DNA of 64,000 nucleotides from Paratractidigestivibacter sp963605405 (GCA_963605405.1 CAVCUP010000007.1:43150-107149), one strand, 5' to 3'; shown: positions 33,080-42,000, numbered from the stretch's first letter. Numbers and translations: made by a program. The notes: generated from the letters alone by a model not told the origin.

Positions 33080-34765
33080 GTGAGCGAGTTCCTGAGCTTT
33101 GCGTGGGAGCTTCTCGCCAAGGTGGTCTATAACGTGGCGGAGCTTCTCAACGCCCTTCTCAACCTGCTGATCTTTGGCTGGGTAGACTATTTCACCATCT
33201 TTTGGACGTACTTCACGCGCTTCGACCTTCTGGGAAAGATCGGCGCCGTGATTCTCTTCGCTCTGCTCATCGCGGCCACCGTGCTCATGGTGCTCATCGT
33301 CGTGAACCGCATCCGCGTGAACTACGACCTCAAGCACGACGGCTCGGACAACAAGTCCCTCTACCGAGAGATCGGCCGCCTGAACAAGCAGGTGCTCGAC
33401 CTCATGGACGAGAAGAACAAGCTGCTCGCGCTCAAGGTCAATGCCATGGGCAGCACCGAGCGCATCCCGTACATGGGCGCCTCCGCGCTCACGGAGGACG
33501 CGCTGCCCACCGTGGGCAACGTGGTCGGCGGGGCGGCGGTCAGGGCCGCCGCGGCCGTCGCCTCCGGTGCGGGCGCCGATGGCGGGCAGGTGTCTCTCAA
33601 CGCCGATGGGACGCAGATGGCCGAGGCCATGGCCAAGGCGACCATCGAGGCCAAGAGCCTCGCCGAGGAGCAGCAGATCGCGCAGGCCAACCGTTTCCCC
33701 AAGCTCAGCCTCGTGGACCTCAAGTACCGCGACCTCGACCGCCCCGTCTTCGACGACCAGGTCACGCTCGAGCAGGTCGCCGAGGGGTACCGTGCCTTCG
33801 CGTGCAGCCAGATGGAGCTCTACTACACGCCGGAGATCGTGCGCCGCTACGTGGCCGGCATGGCCGCGAGCAAGCTGCTCATCCTCGAGGGCATCTCCGG
33901 CACCGGTAAGACCTCCCTGCCGTACTCCTTCAGCCGCTATCTGGAAAACCCGGCGACCATCATCTCGGTGCAGCCTTCTTACCGCGACCGTACCGAGATT
34001 CTCGGCTACTTCAACGAGTTCTCCAAGCGTTTCAACGAGACCGAGTTCCTGCGAGCCCTCTACGAGGCGGGCATGCGCGAGGACCCGAGCTTCATCGTCC
34101 TCGACGAGATGAACCTCGCGCGCGTGGAGTACTACTTTGCGGAGATCCTCTCCGTCCTGGAGATGCCGAGCCACGACGAGTGGGTGCTCGACCTTGTCCC
34201 GACCCAGTGGGAGGGCGACCCGAAGCTGCTGCGCTCCGGAAAGATCACCGTGCCGGACTCCCTGTGGTTCGTGGGCACGGCGAACAACGACGACTCGACC
34301 TTTACCATCACGGACAAGGTCTACGACCGCGCCATCCCCATCGAGATCAACGAGCGCGCCGACAAGTTCGAGTGTGCGGACCAGCCGCGACTCCGCGTCA
34401 CGGCCGAGCACCTGCAGTATCTCTTCCAGAAGGCGAAGGTTGATCACGTCATCTCCGAGGAGTCCCTCGACAAGCTCGACCAACTCGACACGTACCTGCA
34501 GACGCGCTTCAAGCTCGCGTTCGGCAACCGTATCATCAAGCAGATGTACGACTTCGTGCCCGTGTACGTCGCGTGCGGCGGCACCGAGCTCGGCGGCATG
34601 GACTACATCATCGCGCGCAAGGTGCTCAAGAAGTTCGAGAGCACGAACCTCAACTTCGTGCGCGACGAGATGAAGGGCCTGATCGAGTACATCCAGAACG
34701 TCTTCGGCGAGGGCGGCCTGCCGGATTCCACGGCGTACCTGAGCCGCATCCAGAACCTGTACTAA
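33080..34765 (+). CDS. Membrane-anchored McrB-like AAA+ ATPase
   Basis: A 561-residue protein started at GTG 33080. Two hydrophobic stretches (about 15-42 and 52-77) and a basic segment suggest membrane anchoring. A linker (95-240) precedes the AAA+ module: Walker A GISGTGKT (271-278), Walker B FIVLDE (338-343) and the adjoining MNLARVEYYFAEILS, then FVGTANNDDSTFTITDKVYDRA. These blocks are those of McrB-type AAA_5 ATPases, which remodel or translocate substrates with an McrC/DUF2357 partner. That partner type is encoded next. McrB of restriction systems has a soluble N-terminal DNA-binding domain; here it is a membrane domain, which argues against restriction and for envelope work. Confidence 0.87.
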   Translation: MSEFLSFAWELLAKVVYNVAELLNALLNLLIFGWVDYFTIFWTYFTRFDLLGKIGAVILFALLIAATVLMVLIVVNRIRVNYDLKHDGSDNKSLYREIGRLNKQVLDLMDEKNKLLALKVNAMGSTERIPYMGASALTEDALPTVGNVVGGAAVRAAAAVASGAGADGGQVSLNADGTQMAEAMAKATIEAKSLAEEQQIAQANRFPKLSLVDLKYRDLDRPVFDDQVTLEQVAEGYRAFACSQMELYYTPEIVRRYVAGMAASKLLILEGISGTGKTSLPYSFSRYLENPATIISVQPSYRDRTEILGYFNEFSKRFNETEFLRALYEAGMREDPSFIVLDEMNLARVEYYFAEILSVLEMPSHDEWVLDLVPTQWEGDPKLLRSGKITVPDSLWFVGTANNDDSTFTITDKVYDRAIPIEINERADKFECADQPRLRVTAEHLQYLFQKAKVDHVISEESLDKLDQLDTYLQTRFKLAFGNRIIKQMYDFVPVYVACGGTELGGMDYIIARKVLKKFESTNLNFVRDEMKGLIEYIQNVFGEGGLPDSTAYLSRIQNLY

Positions 34766-34772
34766 CGCGAGT

Positions 34773-34827
34773 GCGCGCGCCGCGCTGGGGCCGGGGTCTC
34801 TTCCCGTCTCGGCGCGGCGACGCGCGC
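34773..34827 (+). promoter_or_regulatory. Long GC hairpin between the AAA+ and DUF2357 genes
   Basis: GCGCGC-GCCGCGC (34773-34785) pairs with GCGCGGC-gac-GCGCGC (34812-34827), a 13-bp stem with a 3-nt bulge and no T-run. It may set the relative expression of the two partners. Confidence 0.5.
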
Positions 34828-34906
34828 GTGAGCGTAAGTTGGCGGAAATAGAACGAGCGCGGCCGCGGCGGCAGCGACGGTGCGGCGCATGTGAGCGGAG
34901 TTGGCG

Positions 34907-36913
34907 ATGTCAGAAACCATTCAAGACCTGTACGAGAGCTTCTCGGAGCAGATGGCCCCCATCCAGGAGGACGACCGCTACTTCCGGTATCTCTTCGAGA
35001 TGGCCCGGGCCTCCGACACCACGGTCGAGCAGAAGCGCGAGGAACTCGAGAAGGTCGTCGACGAAGAGTGGCTCGACGTGATCGAGGGGTCTCTCGACGC
35101 GATCAACGCCATCATCGAGAAGCCGCGCCGCTTCATCACGACCGAGGAGGAGGTCGTGCCGGTCTCCCTCGCCAAGAAGATATCGTCGGACAGCGTGCGG
35201 CATCTCGCCCAGAACACGCAGTTCCTCGCGCCCTCCGATGACGGCGGGGTCCACCCCACGCGTATCCTCAACGTGAACAACGTGGAGACGTACGACCTGT
35301 ACGAGAACCGGTTTGTTTACCATTTGATCCAGCGCCTGCTTGCATTCGTGGATAAGCGCACGGACGTGATCTTCTGGTCCACCGGCAACGAGGTCTGCAA
35401 CCACTTCAAGATGCACAGCAGGATCGAGGACGCGTACGAAGAGATCGAGTACACGGTCGAGATGCGCGTGAAGAACCGCCAGAGCTTCGCGGAGAACGAC
35501 GCGGACAACGTGGGGACGTTCATGAGGATCGACCGAGTGCGGCGCCTCGTGATGTCGCTGGGTAAGTCGTCGTTTTGCCAGCTCATGGCCGGCTGCTCGA
35601 AGGTGCGCAGCCCGATCCAGCGCACGAACCTCATCCTCAAGGATCCGAACTACCGCAAGTGCTACCAACTGTGGCAGTTCATTGAGCGCTACGACCAGGT
35701 GGGATACACCATCAATGTCAAGGATTCCGAGATGGCGTTCGATGACGAATACCTGATCCAGATGTATACGAACCTCATCAATAATTACACCGTCTTCAAG
35801 AGCCTTGCGCAGGATGAGCGCAGACTGGAGGAGGTCGAGGGCGTCGAGCGCGAGCCCGTGCGACCGAAGTTCGTGAAGGAAATCCAAGAAGAGCTTGTGG
35901 CTGACCCCGACCTGCCGGACGTGGAGGTGCGGCGGGTCTTCGTCGAGGAGGTGACGCAGGCACAGCTCGACGCGGAGGTGAGCCTTGATCGGGAGCGCGC
36001 TGAAGGCGAGCGGCTGCGGGCCGAGGTCCAGCGCCTGCGGCGGGAGGCCGGGGTGCTCGCGGCGGAGCGCGACGAGCAGAAGCGCGCGGCGGATGCGGCG
36101 CGGGCGGAGGCGGGCGAGCGGGTCGCGGCGGCACAGGAGGATGCCGCCGCGAGGGTCGAGGCCGCGCAGGCCGAGGCCGCCGGCCAGGTGACCGCCGCCC
36201 AGGCGGATGCTGCGGCAAAGGTGGCCGCGGCACAGGAGGACGCCGCCGCGCGGGTCTCCGCCGCCGAGGAGAGCGCCGCGGCACAGGTTGCCGAGGCCCG
36301 GCGCGAGGCCAGCGAGCGCATCGCTGCCGCCGACGAGGCCGCGAACAGGAAGCTCGCCGACGCCCGGGCTGACGCCAGGCGCGAACTCGAGGACACGCGC
36401 GCCTCTTCGGAGAAGGCTCTCGATGAAGTTCGCGCGTCTCTTGCCCGGAAGACCTCCGAGCTCGAGGACTCGCGCGCTCAGGCCGACGCAGCCCGCGAGT
36501 CCGCCGCCCTCGAGCTGGAGCAGGCCCGCGCCGTCGCCGCCGCCGAGCTCGACGCCGCTCGCGGCGAGCTCGAGCGCGCGAGGGCCAAGGCTGCCTCCGA
36601 CCTCGACGACGCCCGTCGCAAGCTCGACGAGGCGCGCAAGCAGGCCGCATCCGAGCTCGACGCGGCGCTCAAGAAGGCGGACCAGAAGCGTGACGCCCAG
36701 GTTCGCGAGGCCCGCGACGAGATGCAGGAGCGTGTCTCCTCGCTTATCCGCGACCTGGAGCGCGCCGAGCGCGCCCGTGCCCATGCCCAGAAGCGTGCCG
36801 ACGCAAACAGCCTTTCTCGCTACCTTCTCAACAAGTTGCGCGGGCTCGAGGACGAAGGAGACCGTTCCGGCGAGGACGTGGCCGGTGGTTCCGACGACGG
36901 GGACTCCCGCTGA
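34907..36913 (+). CDS. DUF2357/McrC-like protein with long C-terminal coiled coil
   Basis: A 668-residue protein started at ATG 34907 (SD GCGGAG). Residues 1-350 resemble the DUF2357 family that partners McrB-like ATPases: RRFITTEEEVVPVSLA, ETYDLYENRFVYHLIQRLL and YQLWQFIERYDQVGY. In restriction McrC or DUF2357 proteins a PD-(D/E)XK nuclease follows; I see no such core. Instead residues about 353-640 are an uninterrupted Ala/Glu/Arg-rich heptad coiled coil with near-repeats (AAQEDAAARVEAAQAEAAGQ), long enough to span tens of nm. The 1-base overlap with the second SipW gene (TGATG) ties it to secretion. A scaffold or ruler role is inference. Confidence 0.78.
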   Translation: MSETIQDLYESFSEQMAPIQEDDRYFRYLFEMARASDTTVEQKREELEKVVDEEWLDVIEGSLDAINAIIEKPRRFITTEEEVVPVSLAKKISSDSVRHLAQNTQFLAPSDDGGVHPTRILNVNNVETYDLYENRFVYHLIQRLLAFVDKRTDVIFWSTGNEVCNHFKMHSRIEDAYEEIEYTVEMRVKNRQSFAENDADNVGTFMRIDRVRRLVMSLGKSSFCQLMAGCSKVRSPIQRTNLILKDPNYRKCYQLWQFIERYDQVGYTINVKDSEMAFDDEYLIQMYTNLINNYTVFKSLAQDERRLEEVEGVEREPVRPKFVKEIQEELVADPDLPDVEVRRVFVEEVTQAQLDAEVSLDRERAEGERLRAEVQRLRREAGVLAAERDEQKRAADAARAEAGERVAAAQEDAAARVEAAQAEAAGQVTAAQADAAAKVAAAQEDAAARVSAAEESAAAQVAEARREASERIAAADEAANRKLADARADARRELEDTRASSEKALDEVRASLARKTSELEDSRAQADAARESAALELEQARAVAAAELDAARGELERARAKAASDLDDARRKLDEARKQAASELDAALKKADQKRDAQVREARDEMQERVSSLIRDLERAERARAHAQKRADANSLSRYLLNKLRGLEDEGDRSGEDVAGGSDDGDSR

Positions 36914-37743
36914 TGAAGTATTTGCTCAAGGTGCTCAACGCGCTCTCGGTGCTCGTGATCGTGGCGGCGCTGCTGGTACTTCTCGCCGCCGTGTTCACCC
37001 CAGCTGGCGAGGTGCCCAGTGTCGCGGGGTACAGCTTCCTGCGCACGCTCACGGGGAGCATGGAACCCGCGATCCCGGTTCACTCGCTCGTGGTCGTGGA
37101 GCGCGCGGACGCCAACGAACTCGAGGTTGGGGACGTGATTACGTTCAAATCGACCAACGATGCGCTCGAGGGGTCGCTGAACACGCACCGAATCGTGGCC
37201 GTCGATGATTCGGGCGCCGAGCCGGTGTTTCGCACCAAGGGCGACGCGAACGTGGTCGAGGACGCCGAGGCCGTGCGCGCGGAGAACGTCGTGGGCCGCG
37301 TGGTTTTCGTGTCCGAGGGGGTGGGCATCGTGGCGTCTCTGCTCTCGAATCCGTTGCTCTTCTTCCCGCTGATTGTGATGCCGCTGACTGTGCTGCTCGT
37401 GATCGAGATCGCTCGGATGGTGCGCTCGGCGCAGGAGGTCGCGCATGCCGAGGACGAGCTCGCGCTTCGCGAGGCCGTGGAGGAGATTCGCCGCCGCCGC
37501 GCTGCTGCCGCTGCAGCAGACGGTCCCGCTGCGGGGGAGGCCGCGGATGTGGGGGAGCCCGGCGGGGACTCGGTTGTATGCGCGGACGACGTGGGCCTGA
37601 CCGCAAAGGATTTCGGTGAGGGCCGGGCCGCCGGCGCAACCGATGATGGCCCGGCCGCGATGGACGGCCAGGAGGCGAGACCGGGTTCGGCTACGAACGA
37701 GCCTGATGATGACCCGGTTTCAGACGGGCTCGACAAGGGATGA
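36913..37743 (+). CDS. sipW: Second signal peptidase I, SipW type
   Basis: A 276-residue Ser/His-type signal peptidase. Helix 1 spans about 8-28; the catalytic box is TLTGSMEPAIP (Ser49); the second box is GSLNTHRIV (His92); FRTKGDANVVED carries the conserved Asp. A second helix (about 123-146) and a long Ala/Gly/Asp-rich tail follow. The ATG overlaps the stop of the DUF2357 gene by one base. It is clearly diverged from the copy at 32306, so the locus has two peptidases, possibly with different precursors. It closes the operon. Confidence 0.9.
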   Translation: MKYLLKVLNALSVLVIVAALLVLLAAVFTPAGEVPSVAGYSFLRTLTGSMEPAIPVHSLVVVERADANELEVGDVITFKSTNDALEGSLNTHRIVAVDDSGAEPVFRTKGDANVVEDAEAVRAENVVGRVVFVSEGVGIVASLLSNPLLFFPLIVMPLTVLLVIEIARMVRSAQEVAHAEDELALREAVEEIRRRRAAAAAADGPAAGEAADVGEPGGDSVVCADDVGLTAKDFGEGRAAGATDDGPAAMDGQEARPGSATNEPDDDPVSDGLDKG

Positions 37744-38943
37744 GCTGTTGGCGAGCCTGCGGAGACGTCAATTGCCGGTGACGGGCCTGCAGCGTGAGCA
37801 GTGCACGACCGTGGGCGAATTCCGTTGCTTTGGTCGCTGACGAAGCCTGTCATGGCTCCGATTGTCGGTAATGGGCCGGCGGCGGGGCCTGGCACAATCG
37901 CGAAAGCGTACGACGTCGGCTGTACCTCCGGTAGCTCACGGTCAATACGACGGGGCTCGACTATGAACGGGCCCACCGAGAACCTGGTTCTAGACGTGCG
38001 TGTCGTAACGCGCTGCGCCCGATTTTGCCGTAGGCGCAACGCGGTCGATTGACCGGCATTGGGCGATTCCGTCGGGGCTGCGGGCAATGGGCCCGTGCTG
38101 GGCAAAACCGTCGAAGACGTTTCGCCCGACGATTCATTTTGCGAAGCTTATGTGACCCTGAAGTCGTGCATACAGATATTGGTAATCCTCTAGGACTGGA
38201 TTACTAAATAGTGCGAAATTTAGAAGCAGTTTTGCGAATAGCCAGGGTGCTAAGCGGAACCACTCCCTCAGCCTTGGCGTTTTCCTGGCATTTCTTGCTG
38301 TTCAGTGGGCATCTGTCCGATTTGTCCCAATACTGCTTCTAAATTTCGTACTTTCTTTCAAAAGTTTCTCTCGAGATGCCTCTACCGATGCATTATTCGC
38401 TCAGCCGGCTTTAAGGCGGGATTGTCTCGGGCCTGCTTTTCGGAAAGCCTCGTCGTCGGTTTGACTTGAGTCGGCCGTTGGGGCCGTGCCGAACGTTCGA
38501 CGGCGTTCTATTTTTGTTAGCTAAGCAATCCTGCCCGCTGAAGTCTCTGGAAGATTTCTGCTCGGCAACTCTTTCTGTTGGCGGGGGGGGGACGGGCTTC
38601 CTCGCCAAAACCCATCTGCTGGTATGGATAACAGCAGTCTTGGTATGAATCCCATCCGCTGTCGCTATGCCGGTGACTACGGACACGATTCTTCAGCGCG
38701 GCTTTCTTCTTTGCTGGTTAACTGGCGGCTTTTGGGCGAACACCCTCCTTGCGTCCGTGTTCACGAACCGGATTCGGTTGATTGTGGCGGAAACCCTGGG
38801 ACGTTTGTCGTATTACGGCGGAGGGCGGTTGCGACGGCCGTTTCCTAAAGTAAACTGGCTATAAATACGTCGGTCAATATCCGGCCGTTTTCCGGCGTGA
38901 GGTCGAGTGGCAACGCGACAACCAGACAGATAGGAATGGGTCT
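37744..38943. other. 1.2-kb non-coding zone after the surface locus
   Basis: No credible gene in either strand. The first ~350 bp keep a Gly/Ala/Pro-like coding texture in broken frames and may be an eroded extension of the SipW tail. The rest is AT-richer and holds an inverted-repeat element (38210-38352) and a run of 9 G (38583-38591). It looks like a decayed or recombined junction. Confidence 0.5.
38210..38352. mobile_element. MITE-like inverted-repeat element of a second type
   Basis: 143 bp bounded by 21-bp inverted repeats with one mismatch (38210-38230 and 38332-38352; left end AGTGCGAAATTTAGAAGCAG). A nested GCCAGG/CCTGGC pair lies inside. The ends differ from the 10765-type element. 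No ORF. Confidence 0.65.
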
Positions 38944-39390
38944 ATGACCAGAGTTTTGTTCATTTGTCACGGAAACATCTGCCGCTCCACCATGGCGCAG
39001 TTCGTGTTCGAGGAGCTCGTGCGCCGCGCAGGGCGCGAGGACGAGTTCGTCGTCGATTCAGCCGCCACGAGCACGGAAGAGATCGGCAATCCGCCGCACC
39101 ACGGTACCCTGAACAAGTTGCGCGAGGTCGGCATCCCGACGCGCCGTCACCGGGCGCGCCGCATCACGCGCGACGAGTACGGCGACTGGGACCACATCAT
39201 ATATATGGACAGGGAGAACGCCTGGGGTCTCGAGCGCATTCTGCACGGGGACCCGTACGGTAAGGTCAGCCGGCTGCTCGACTGGACCGACGCGCCCGGC
39301 GACGTGGCGGACCCTTGGTATACCGGCGATTTCGACGCGACCTACCGCGACGTGCTCGCCGGCTGCGAGGCGCTTCTCGCCAAGTTGTAG
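38944..39390 (+). CDS. Low-molecular-weight protein tyrosine phosphatase
   Basis: A 148-residue LMW-PTP. The P-loop CHGNICRS (Cys9, Arg15) is the C-x5-R-S active site, and DPWYTGDF near residue 121 supplies the general-acid Asp. It dephosphorylates phosphotyrosine; in bacteria such enzymes often balance BY-kinases in capsule control, or act on arginine-phosphate. No tyrosine kinase is nearby. It appears to be a single-gene unit ending at the bidirectional terminator at 39501. Confidence 0.93.
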   Translation: MTRVLFICHGNICRSTMAQFVFEELVRRAGREDEFVVDSAATSTEEIGNPPHHGTLNKLREVGIPTRRHRARRITRDEYGDWDHIIYMDRENAWGLERILHGDPYGKVSRLLDWTDAPGDVADPWYTGDFDATYRDVLAGCEALLAKL

Positions 39391-39500
39391 GGGGCATGGG
39401 GTGCCAGAGTGTCCGCCTAGCATAAAAACCGCCTCGTGGGATTTCTTGGCGGGAACTGCGGAGACGGCTCGCTTCCGGGTTGGCGCTATGGCACTAAGCG

Positions 39501-39553
39501 AAAACGACGCCCCCGTTGGGAATGTGCTCATACCAACGGTGGCGTCGTTTTAC
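39501..39553. terminator. Bidirectional terminator after the LMW-PTP gene
   Basis: The arm at 39501-39519 (AAAACGACGCC...) pairs with 39533-39551 (...GGCGTCGTTTT) with one mismatch around 13 nt. A/T-runs on both sides allow termination in both directions. Confidence 0.75.
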
Positions 39554-39630
39554 GGGCCGGACGAGCGGTGCATTTACTCGCGTGCGGGGAGTCGCTTTAA
39601 ACGGCTTTGTCTCGAGTGCAGGGGTCTTTG

Positions 39631-39781
39631 TGCAACCAAACATCGACTTTGCGGCAGATTACTGGGTTTTTCGCTTGAGCGGAAGTTTGCCAACTGGGCA
39701 AACGTCGGGCAGTGAGTCTGATTGGCCCATTGCGAAGGCGATAATCAAGGATATTTGCCGCAAAGTCGAAGTTTGGCTGCA
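39631..39781. mobile_element. MITE-like inverted-repeat element, copy 2
   Basis: 151 bp with 26-bp inverted ends (39631-39656 and 39756-39781) that match those of the copy at 10765 apart from two changes. The interior has diverged except for a CCAACTGGG word seen in both. The rest of the 39391-40036 spacer holds no gene. Confidence 0.72.
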
Positions 39782-39967
39782 ATTATTCTGGCCTCACGCG
39801 CGCCTGGCCGCCCGCTCCCGGGCCTCGGCCGCGTCCCGGCTTACGCACAGCGCCTCACATCGGCGGGCGCTTGCCGCTGCGCTGGGCGCCGGCCTTCCGT
39901 AAACCCAGTGCTGCAAACCCTACGCTGGTCATTGTGTCCATATAAGCCAATGTTGCCCGAATCCCGG

Positions 39968-39995
39968 CGCCCTCGCGAGGGCGGTGGGCTAAACT
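39968..39995 (+). promoter_or_regulatory. 16-bp perfect palindrome beside a putative -10 of the ABC operon
   Basis: CGCCCTCGCGAGGGCG (39968-39983) lies 6 bp upstream of TAAACT (39990-39995), which is 41 bp before the ATG of the ABC ATPase gene. A repressor bound there would cover the promoter. The regulator is not identifiable. Confidence 0.35.
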
Positions 39996-40036
39996 GGCGG
40001 GGCATTGATTCCCCATCACAAACAAAGGAGGCGCAT

Positions 40037-40987
40037 ATGGCAAATCACGAGAGCGCATCCTGCGTCATTCGCGCGCGGGGCCTGACCAAGACCTACGGCA
40101 GCGCAAACGCCGTCGACCACCTGGATATGAGCGTTTATGAGGGCGACATCTACGGTTTCGTTGGCCGTAACGGCGCCGGCAAGTCCACCACAATGAAGAT
40201 GGTCTGCGGGCTTATCGCAGCCACCACGGGCGAGCTCGAAGTCCTCGGCCACGACCCCGCGACGTTCGACGGCCCCACCGGCGTCGGCGCCATCATCGAG
40301 GCTCCTGGCCTGCTCAACAAGCTGAGCGCCAAGGAGAACCTCGTCTACAAGGCCATCGCCCTGGGCGTGGCCGACCCCGAGGCCATGGCAGACGAGCTGC
40401 TCGGGATCGTCAACCTCGCGAACACGGGCTCGAAGACCGCGGCCCAGTTCTCGCTCGGCATGCGCCAGCGCCTCGGCATTGCGCTCGCGATGGTCGGCAA
40501 CCCCAAGGTCCTGCTGCTTGACGAGCCGTTCAACGGGCTTGACCCCGCCGCCACTCACGAGATGCGCCAGACCCTGCAGCGTCTGAACAAGGAGCGCGGC
40601 CTCACCATCGTCGTCTCCACGCACGTCCTGGACCAGCTCAATCGCTTTGCCACGCGCTTCGGCGTGATCAGCGCCGGCAAGATGGTCACCGAGTTTGACG
40701 CCGCTCGCATGGCCCGCATGGCCGCCGGCGCCGTCCGTGTGCGCTGCACGGATATGGATGCTGCACGCAGGGCGATCGCCGCCGCGCTGCCCGGCGCCGA
40801 CATCGAGCTCGCCGACGACGGGGCCCTCGAGGTCTCTGGGGAGGGCGTCGAGCTTGAGGATGTCTCGCTCGCGATTTATCGCGCGAACCTCCAGGTCCTC
40901 GAGCTCGTCCGAAACAAGCGCGACGTCGAGGACTTCTTCCTCGAGCTTATGAACGATTCCGCAAAGACGTCCAAGGGAGGCCGATAA
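40037..40987 (+). CDS. ABC transporter ATP-binding protein
   Basis: A 316-residue nucleotide-binding subunit. Walker A is GRNGAGKST, the signature is FSLGMRQRLGIA, Walker B is VLLLDEPFNGLDP, and the H-loop is VVSTHVLDQL. The C-terminal 80 residues form a regulatory extension as in BcrA-type antibiotic/lantibiotic exporters. ATG 40037 follows AAAGGAGG. The permease gene follows within 2 bp. Multidrug or peptide self-protection is the usual role of this subclass; the substrate is not known. Confidence 0.93.
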   Translation: MANHESASCVIRARGLTKTYGSANAVDHLDMSVYEGDIYGFVGRNGAGKSTTMKMVCGLIAATTGELEVLGHDPATFDGPTGVGAIIEAPGLLNKLSAKENLVYKAIALGVADPEAMADELLGIVNLANTGSKTAAQFSLGMRQRLGIALAMVGNPKVLLLDEPFNGLDPAATHEMRQTLQRLNKERGLTIVVSTHVLDQLNRFATRFGVISAGKMVTEFDAARMARMAAGAVRVRCTDMDAARRAIAAALPGADIELADDGALEVSGEGVELEDVSLAIYRANLQVLELVRNKRDVEDFFLELMNDSAKTSKGGR

Positions 40988-40988
40988 C

Positions 40989-41798
40989 ATGGCACCGCTT
41001 CTTCGCGCCGACCTGCGCCGCCTCGCGCGGCCCCATGGCTCCTTCCTCTTTTACCTGGCCATCTTCCTCGCGTTCGTGCTCCTGACGGTGGTCGGCGCCC
41101 CGCTCGTCGTCAGCGCTTTCTCCGGCCTCAACCAAGGCACCGAGGCCGCTGCCCCGGCGTTTACCGGCTACGCCTCCTCGCTGAACCTCTTTACCGGCCT
41201 GCTCGCCATGGGCTGGGTGAGCCTCATGACGAGCTGGTGCGCGGCGAGCGTCTGCTGGGCTGATATGCGAGGCGGCTTCGATCGCACCATGATCGGCAGT
41301 TGCGGCAAGAAGGCCTATTACTCCGAGAAGCTCCTGCTCGCACTCGTGTTGAGCTGCGCGTTTCTCGTGGCCGGCATGGTCGTGAGCCTCGTTGCCGGCT
41401 TCGTCATGGGTCTCGAGTCGCTGAGCTCGCCCGTGTCTGTGCTGCTTTGGTTCGTTCTCGTCGCCCTCGAGTGCTGGGGCTGCGCGGCGCTTACGCTCGC
41501 CGTGCTTTGGGTGAGCAAGAGCAACACCCTTGCCTTCGGTGTGGGGCTCACGCTCGCCATGGGAATCGTCTCGGGCATCCTCAACATGAGCCTCGGCCCC
41601 ATCCCGGGCGTCAACGAGGTCTGGAGCGAGGTCTCCTCCTGGCTTCCCAACGCCGCCTTCGCCCTCTTGCAGTCCGTGGACAACGGCGAGCTCGCGCTCG
41701 AGCTCATTGACGTGGCCCACATCCTCGTGCCCGCCGCCGTCTGCGTGGGCGTCGCCTACGTGGTCGCGAACAACGTGCTGCCCAAGCGCGACATGTAG
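40989..41798 (+). CDS. ABC-2 type transporter permease
   Basis: A 269-residue membrane protein with about six hydrophobic segments (for example FLFYLAIFLAFVLLTVVGAP and LALVLSCAFLVAGMVVSLVAGF), the layout of BcrB/ABC-2 permeases. It starts 2 bp after the ATPase gene and is its obvious partner. A GC-rich 13-bp hairpin lies downstream (41851-41883). Confidence 0.87.
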   Translation: MAPLLRADLRRLARPHGSFLFYLAIFLAFVLLTVVGAPLVVSAFSGLNQGTEAAAPAFTGYASSLNLFTGLLAMGWVSLMTSWCAASVCWADMRGGFDRTMIGSCGKKAYYSEKLLLALVLSCAFLVAGMVVSLVAGFVMGLESLSSPVSVLLWFVLVALECWGCAALTLAVLWVSKSNTLAFGVGLTLAMGIVSGILNMSLGPIPGVNEVWSEVSSWLPNAAFALLQSVDNGELALELIDVAHILVPAAVCVGVAYVVANNVLPKRDM

Positions 41799-41850
41799 CC
41801 AAAGCATAGAAGACGCGCCCGCGGCCGCGCAGGCCCGCGCGCCCAGAGCT

Positions 41851-41883
41851 CCCGCCCCGTCGGCCGCGTGCCGGCGGGGCGGG
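41851..41883 (+). terminator. GC-rich hairpin after the ABC operon
   Basis: CCCGCCCCG-TCGG (41851-41863) pairs with CCGG-CGGGGCGGG (41871-41883), with one mismatched position. No T-run; it may terminate inefficiently. Confidence 0.45.
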
Positions 41884-41955
41884 TCGCGTTCGGTTGAGGG
41901 GGCGCGGCCGGAATCTGCGTTTATGCTGCAGCGGTTATTGTTGTCCCCCTACGCG

Positions 41956-41961
41956 TATAAA
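41956..41961 (+). promoter_or_regulatory. -10 box of the helicase gene
   Basis: TATAAA at 41956-41961, 40 bp before ATG 42001. This supports the downstream start codon over longer in-frame alternatives. Confidence 0.5.
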
Positions 41962-42000
41962 CTCGTAAGTCGCAAAAGCTATCGAGAGGAACACGCCCAG

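Noticed and set aside
31898..34483. An 861-codon open frame on the minus strand
   Set aside because: It covers the SipW and AAA+ genes antisense, with no recognisable domain.
33080..36913. A McrBC-type restriction system
   Set aside because: The ATPase has a membrane N terminus, the partner shows no nuclease core, and the genes overlap signal peptidase genes in a secretion locus.
38583..38591. A second phase-variable poly-G tract
   Set aside because: Only 9 G, and no gene with a nearby start or promoter that it could switch.
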